A stretch of DNA of 9,365 nucleotides from assembly GCA_031422495.1 (NCBI GenBank), contig JANPLX010000129.1:1-9365 (forward strand), given 5' to 3'. Positions 6,269-9,365 of this stretch are shown in pieces (within the stretch, counting starts at the first letter, position 1; each line of letters starts with the position of its first letter). Both the position numbers and the translations under genes were made by a program. The DNA is from Aalborgiella sp031422495 (GTDB lineage Bacteria > Pseudomonadota > Gammaproteobacteria > Burkholderiales > Burkholderiaceae_C). Under the pieces are notes generated by a model. That model had not been told where the DNA came from and did no database searches. It saw nothing but the letters and a program-made list of their open reading frames with translations.

Positions 6269-6285
6269 TTTTTACCGTTATTTAA
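6261..6285. terminator. Perfect inverted repeat spanning both stop codons of two convergent genes
   Basis: TTAAATAA (6261-6268) and TTATTTAA (6278-6285) form an 8-bp stem around a 9-base loop (TTTTTACCG). The left arm ends with the plus-strand stop TAA of the hydrolase gene. The right arm starts with the minus-strand stop of the membrane-protein gene. The all-AT stem is weak, so bidirectional termination is only a suggestion. Confidence 0.3.
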
Positions 6286-8026
6286 CTCTACGATACAGCA
6301 ACACATCTTCGTTGTCATCCGATGGCCGACGCACTTTAGTCACAAAGCGCCACATTGTCATGTTGAGAAAGGTTAGATTTTTCTCAATATCTGCATCTAC
6401 AATTAACCAAGCACACCCTTCGTCTTGCGTGGTGCTATGCGTTTCAACCGATGCTGGCAAACTTTGCTGTTCTGGTTTGAATAATTGCAACTTCAAGGGA
6501 CCATGGTAGGCAAAAGCAGCTGCTTGGCCTGGGTTTAAACCATAAATTTGAACGCAAGATTGTGTGCCAGTCGTCTCCACAACGCGATGCACCAAAGGTG
6601 CGTAGCTGCGTGCAAAGTCCAACATCGGTAACCACAGCGTCATCAACAAAAGCCAACATAGTGCCGTGCCGCCAGCTGGTAGCACCATGCTTTTCCACAT
6701 CGCCGTGCGGTGCCGTCCCACACGCCAAACAACCAAGTACAACCAAGCCAACGTACCCAAAATAGCCACAATAAATGGCAGCCACGAAAAGCTGGGTACA
6801 AAGCCAGGTACCATTTTGTTGATGAATAGCAGGGCTTGAGAGGAAACGCCTGATTGCATCGCTAGCCAAATCCCCCAAATCAACAAGCTGACCACGCTGA
6901 AGAAAAACAGAGTGAACCAGTCGATCAAGGCAGACAACCGTCTCTCAAGTGTAGGCAACGCGAAAGCGGCGAGGGTAGCAAGCGCCGGCAGGCTGAGCAG
7001 CAAAGCTCGATCTGACGTGCGGGTGAATAGCATCGACAAGACGCCAACGCCAATAAACAACAAAGGTAATGTGACGTGCAAGCTGCTGAATTGCCGGCGC
7101 CAACGCCACAGCGTCCACAAAGCCAGCGGCCAAGCCGGCCAAGCAAACCATAAGAGAAGGCGGCTGATTGCTTGCGCCTCTAGCCAGGTCGCGATAGGTA
7201 ATGATGCACTAAATCGCCATAGATTCAAAATCGTTGCAAGTACCGCCGCACAAACGATACAAAACACCATCCAAACACTGTATTTCAAGCGATCAGCGCG
7301 CTCAAACACATCGCGCTTGTTGTCTTCAAATTGACGGTCTGTGGCAAATATCAGCACGCTGCCCAAACCAAGCAACACCGCCAGGCTTGGTGCACCGCTT
7401 AACGTCAAACCCAGTAAGCCAAGTAAAAAAGCAACTGCGGCTGCTGCACGGTGGTAGGGCATCGCAGCCACCGCATAAAAAGTCACAGCAGTAAAGCTAA
7501 CTTGCGGTAGCGCTGGTGTGGTTTCATGAGAAAACTGGGCAAGACCTAAACAGGCAATCAAGGCCAGCAAACCACCGTCTGCAATGGTGCGGGCGTAATC
7601 TTTGGGCTTGGCTTCGCCACCAAAAGCAAACACGACGGGCAGCGCACGCGGGCTTCTGGCTAAATAATAAACGCCATGCCAGGTTGCCAATAACGTCAAA
7701 GCAACCAAGGCGATGAACGGTAGCCGTACGGCAAGCGCTGGCTCTAACCAACTTGGCGTCATCTGCAGCGCCCAAGCGCCTAACCAATAGGGCAACAACG
7801 CTGAGCCTTCAGGCGCTTGGCCGAGGTACTGTGGCGCCAGCCAACTGGTATTGCCTTCAAACAGCGCTAACATAAAGCCAAAAGCCGAAACATCAGCGTT
7901 TTTCCAAGGCTCTCGCCCAATGAAACCTGGCAGAATATAAGCCAAACAAAACAACCACAACACCCGGCGCGGCAAGCGCTTGGTCACGCTTTGTGCGACG
8001 ATGGCTGGGCTAGGAATGGATGTCAT
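6278..8026 (-). CDS. Polytopic membrane protein, probable GT-C/ArnT-like glycosyltransferase
   Basis: The 582-residue inner-membrane protein has about 12 predicted helices between residues 22 and 480, for example VLWLFCLAYILPGF, LALVALTLLATWHGVYYLA, WFTLFFFSVVSLLIWGIWLA and LCWLLLMTLWLPML. A soluble C-terminal domain of about 100 residues follows. After the first helix comes GREPWKNADVSAFGF (38-52), like the first periplasmic loop of ArnT and protein mannosyltransferases, where an acidic residue (here Asp45) is catalytic. The loop then reads WLAPQYLGQAPEGSALLPYW, in the place of the substrate-loop motif of that fold. Such enzymes move a sugar from a polyprenyl-phosphate carrier to lipid A, protein or another acceptor. 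The donor and acceptor cannot be told. The usual paired Asp-Glu is replaced by Asp-Val, so activity is not certain. The gene begins only 26 bases after the rpmE2 terminator and shows no Shine-Dalgarno. Confidence 0.75.
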   Translation of the reverse strand: MTSIPSPAIVAQSVTKRLPRRVLWLFCLAYILPGFIGREPWKNADVSAFGFMLALFEGNTSWLAPQYLGQAPEGSALLPYWLGAWALQMTPSWLEPALAVRLPFIALVALTLLATWHGVYYLARSPRALPVVFAFGGEAKPKDYARTIADGGLLALIACLGLAQFSHETTPALPQVSFTAVTFYAVAAMPYHRAAAAVAFLLGLLGLTLSGAPSLAVLLGLGSVLIFATDRQFEDNKRDVFERADRLKYSVWMVFCIVCAAVLATILNLWRFSASLPIATWLEAQAISRLLLWFAWPAWPLALWTLWRWRRQFSSLHVTLPLLFIGVGVLSMLFTRTSDRALLLSLPALATLAAFALPTLERRLSALIDWFTLFFFSVVSLLIWGIWLAMQSGVSSQALLFINKMVPGFVPSFSWLPFIVAILGTLAWLYLVVWRVGRHRTAMWKSMVLPAGGTALCWLLLMTLWLPMLDFARSYAPLVHRVVETTGTQSCVQIYGLNPGQAAAFAYHGPLKLQLFKPEQQSLPASVETHSTTQDEGCAWLIVDADIEKNLTFLNMTMWRFVTKVRRPSDDNEDVLLYRRVK

Positions 8027-8042
8027 TGAGCTGGGAATAGTT

Positions 8043-8072
8043 TTTTTAGGCCAAAAAAAAGCAGCACGACAA
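8043..8072 (-). promoter_or_regulatory. Weak candidate promoter for the membrane-protein gene, lying inside the rpmE2 terminator
   Basis: On the minus strand TTGTCG (8072-8067, in the terminator loop and stem) and TAAAAA (8048-8043) are 18 bases apart, each matching 4 of 6 consensus bases. It would start transcription about 10 bases before the ATG at 8026. No other promoter fits between the terminator and the gene. Confidence 0.2.
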
Positions 8073-8084
8073 ATCGTACTGCTT
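8053..8084 (-). terminator. Intrinsic terminator of rpmE2
   Basis: Read on the minus strand, AAGCAGTACGA (8084-8074) pairs with TCGTGCTGCTT (8069-8059) over 11 bp, with one G-U pair and a 4-base loop. It is followed by eight T residues (8060-8053). It lies 20 bases past the rpmE2 stop. On the plus strand the same stem has a C-A mismatch and a poorer T-tract, so termination favours the minus direction. Confidence 0.9.
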
Positions 8085-8103
8085 TAGTTTAAACGAAGAA
8101 AGT

Positions 8104-8394
8104 TTAAGCTGTTGTGGCTTCTGCCGTTGCAGCCTCTGTTTTAGCAGGCGTTTTGCCGAAACGGTTACGGAAGCGCTCAACGCGGCCGCCCATGTTGTCG
8201 ACAGATTTTTGCGTGCCCGTGTAAAACGGATGTGACTCGCTTGATGTATCGAGTTTGTACAATGGCAGCTCGCGACCGTCTTCCATTTTCACCATTTCTT
8301 TGGTGTTAACGCATGAACGTGTGACGAACTTGAAGTTGTTGGACAAGTCCAAAAAACAAACTTCACGGTAATTGGGGTGAATGCCTTCTTTCAT
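8104..8394 (-). CDS. rpmE2: 50S ribosomal protein L31 type B
   Basis: The 96-residue ribosomal protein starts MKEGIHPNYREVCFLDLSNN, the standard opening of type B L31. It continues through FVTRSCVNTKE, LDTSSESHPFYTGTQK and GRVERFRNRFG, all family landmarks. The CxxC zinc pairs of type A L31 are absent: the two cysteines (13 and 28) are isolated, so this is the zinc-independent form. A tail of about 15 residues rich in Ala, Thr and Glu follows the conserved end. L31 bridges the two ribosomal subunits. The frame is open upstream to an ATG at 8436, but the start at 8394 is clear from homology and from tandem AAGGAAG motifs on the minus strand at 8411-8405 and 8404-8398. The terminator at 8053-8084 ends the unit, so the gene is probably transcribed alone. 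Confidence 0.97.
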   Translation of the reverse strand: MKEGIHPNYREVCFLDLSNNFKFVTRSCVNTKEMVKMEDGRELPLYKLDTSSESHPFYTGTQKSVDNMGGRVERFRNRFGKTPAKTEAATAEATTA

Positions 8395-8397
8395 ATT

Positions 8398-8411
8398 CTT
8401 CCTTCTTCCTT
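8398..8411 (-). promoter_or_regulatory. Tandem Shine-Dalgarno motifs for rpmE2
   Basis: Two AAGGAAG units follow one another directly on the minus strand. AGGA of the nearer unit is 5 bases from the ATG at 8394 and AGGA of the farther one 12 bases. They fix the L31 start and would exclude the longer frame. The surrounding 26 bases are almost pure purine on that strand. Confidence 0.7.
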
Positions 8412-8486
8412 TTCTTCTTCGCGATAGCGAGATCAACTTGGCCAGCCACGAAACCCTATGTCTCGCACTTGTCCGGTTAGCCCTGT

Positions 8487-8517
8487 ATTATCGCACAGTA
8501 TTACCCTTCAATACAAT
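8487..8517. promoter_or_regulatory. Overlapping divergent promoter candidates for rpmE2 and the SDR gene
   Basis: For rpmE2 (minus): TTGTAT (8516-8511), 18 bases, GATAAT (8492-8487), giving a leader of about 85 bases. For the SDR gene (plus): TACAAT (8512-8517) is a 5-of-6 -10 box, with only a poor -35 (TTATCG, 8488-8493) 18 bases before it. The -10 of one covers the -35 of the other, so polymerase could not use both at once. Confidence 0.35.
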
Positions 8518-8536
8518 AGCTCAGACACAATTGTTT

Positions 8537-9310
8537 ATGGACACAAAGCTGCAAAATACACATGATTTACCGCTAAAAGCTGCGTTCGGAACGGCTATTG
8601 TCATAGGTGCAAGCGGTGCGCTAGGAGCTGCTTTCGAGAAAATTTTGAATACAGATGAAGCTTTCAGAAGTAAATACCCCCAGGTTTTGAGTCTTTCTAG
8701 GCAAAGAAATTCGGGGCATTTACAGACGATTGACTATGCTGAGGAATCTACCATCGCACAAAGCGCCGCTTGGGCTGCAGAGCAATGCTCAGATGCACCT
8801 GCTCAACTCATCATCGTTGCTACTGGTTATTTACACAGCTTATCAACCAATGGCGAAGGTCCAGAGCGTAGTTTTCAGCACTTAGATGCCGCGTATTTAA
8901 AGCATGTGATGCTGGTCAATGCCATTGGTCCAGCCTTAGTATTGAAACATTTTGCGCCTTTGCTGTGCAAAACGGGTGACGTGCGGATTGCCTTCATTTC
9001 CGCAAAAGTAGGCAGCATTGGCGACAACGCTTTAGGCGGCTGGTATGGCTACCGCGCCTCTAAAGCAGCTTTGAATCAAATCGTCAAAACCGCAGCCATT
9101 GAGCTTGCCAGACGTAACAAACAAACGCTATGTATAGCATTGCACCCAGGCACAGTTGCCACTAAACTGAGCGAGCCGTTCAGCAAATCTGGGCTAAACG
9201 TTCGTAGCCCTGAGGTTGCCGCTGCAGAGCTGCTGCAAGTCATTCACGTACTGACTTCGTCACAAACAGGTGGTTTTTATGACTACAAAGGAGAAAAATT
9301 GCCGTGGTGA
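8537..9310 (+). CDS. Short-chain dehydrogenase/reductase, CsgA/C-factor-like
   Basis: The 257-residue cytoplasmic oxidoreductase has the classical SDR fold. The NAD(P) site is IGASGALG (23-30). IIVATGYLHS (92-101) replaces the NNAG segment, and VNAIGPALVLKHFAP (127-141) is helix 5. The active site is Tyr172-x3-Lys176 in GGWYGYRASKAALN, and LHPGTVATKL (202-211) is the substrate-loop motif. The GSIGDNALGGWYGYRASKAALN pattern is characteristic of the C-factor (CsgA-like) subgroup. The usual catalytic Ser position, three before the following Gly, is Ala156, with Ser155 just before it. I chose ATG 8537 because upstream residues have no homology-like content and would overlap rpmE2. No Shine-Dalgarno is visible. 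The gene overlaps the next SDR gene, suggesting an operon. Substrate unknown. Confidence 0.9.
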   Translation: MDTKLQNTHDLPLKAAFGTAIVIGASGALGAAFEKILNTDEAFRSKYPQVLSLSRQRNSGHLQTIDYAEESTIAQSAAWAAEQCSDAPAQLIIVATGYLHSLSTNGEGPERSFQHLDAAYLKHVMLVNAIGPALVLKHFAPLLCKTGDVRIAFISAKVGSIGDNALGGWYGYRASKAALNQIVKTAAIELARRNKQTLCIALHPGTVATKLSEPFSKSGLNVRSPEVAAAELLQVIHVLTSSQTGGFYDYKGEKLPW

Positions 9311-9365
9311 CTAAATCCAAAAAATCTTTCGCTAACCCGATCGCACTGGTCACAGGCGCGTCCTC
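9304..9365 (+). CDS. Second SDR-family oxidoreductase, N-terminus only (runs off the right edge)
   Basis: Only about 20 residues are visible: a lysine-rich start, then NPIALVTGASS, the beginning of an SDR nucleotide-binding motif (TGxxxGxG). The start is GTG at 9304, or at 9307, where it overlaps the TGA of the preceding gene as GTGA. AAGGAG at 9288-9293 is a strong ribosome-binding site, 10 bases from the first GTG, which I favour. The overlap implies translational coupling of two SDR genes. Nothing can be said about substrate. Confidence 0.7.
   Translation, partial: MVTKSKKSFANPIALVTGAS

Noticed and set aside
6912..7334. Plus-strand open frames of 86-140 codons inside the membrane-protein gene
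   Set aside because: They lie antisense to a long, clearly coding membrane protein; their translations are rich in Arg, Gln, Ser and Thr with no recognisable domain.
8395..8436. Longer L31 frame starting at 8436
   Set aside because: The extra 14 residues (mostly Arg, Lys and Ser) are the translated purine-rich Shine-Dalgarno tract, and type B L31 begins at MKEGIHPNYREV.
8485..8503. GTATTA direct repeat (8485-8490 and 8498-8503) upstream of rpmE2 as a possible Zur box
   Set aside because: Type B L31 genes are sometimes zinc-regulated, but these bases form a direct repeat and not the AT-rich palindrome expected for Zur; the match is too weak.
8381..8536. N-terminal 52-residue extension of the SDR protein starting at 8381
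   Set aside because: It would overlap the start of rpmE2 on the other strand, reads through the rpmE2 ribosome-binding tract, and precedes the normal SDR start, which sits close to the nucleotide-binding motif.
1..9365. CRISPR array, tRNA, rRNA, insertion sequence or phage genes
   Set aside because: I saw no regularly spaced repeats, no tRNA-like cloverleaf ends, no transposase motifs and no terminal inverted repeats. The only repeat found is the two-copy intergenic element.

Overview
The window looks like a betaproteobacterial chromosome segment, most likely Burkholderiales and perhaps Comamonadaceae. The evidence is the type B (zinc-ligand-free) ribosomal protein L31, the four-gene Anbu-type proteasome cluster, the general protein style, and short AT-rich intergenic repeats with a TAGCCGGCGTATTTA core that resemble repeats I remember from that family. 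GC content is moderate, about half by eye. This assignment is inference from gene content; no rRNA or tRNA is present to anchor it.

Layout, left to right. At 1-497 (minus) is the N-terminal part of a conserved unknown protein with a hydrophobic segment and a possible zinc site, running off the left edge. At 666-1295 (minus) is a secreted NlpC/P60 cysteine peptidase. At 1401-5579 (minus) is the core of the window, read right to left: a circularly permuted ATP-grasp ligase, an alpha-E helical protein, a transglutaminase-like cysteine protease and Anbu, the HslV/proteasome-like peptidase. Divergent from it at 5669-6268 (plus) is an isochorismatase-family cysteine hydrolase. At 6278-8026 (minus) is a polytopic membrane protein resembling GT-C/ArnT-type glycosyltransferases, convergent with the hydrolase. 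At 8104-8394 (minus) is rpmE2, followed by a clear intrinsic terminator. Divergent from rpmE2 at 8537-9310 (plus) is a CsgA/C-factor-like SDR oxidoreductase. It overlaps the start of a second SDR gene cut off at the right edge.

The noteworthy biology is the Anbu cluster. The conserved set of ATP-grasp, alpha-E, transglutaminase and Anbu has been proposed from comparative genomics to make, attach or remove a peptide-like product. To my knowledge the substrate and product are unknown. Here the set is complete, every catalytic motif I looked for is intact, and a secreted NlpC/P60 peptidase follows on the same strand behind a likely promoter of its own. No stretch without a gene exceeds 300 bases. 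The intergenic gaps hold promoter candidates, small inverted repeats, one strong terminator and a two-copy repeat.
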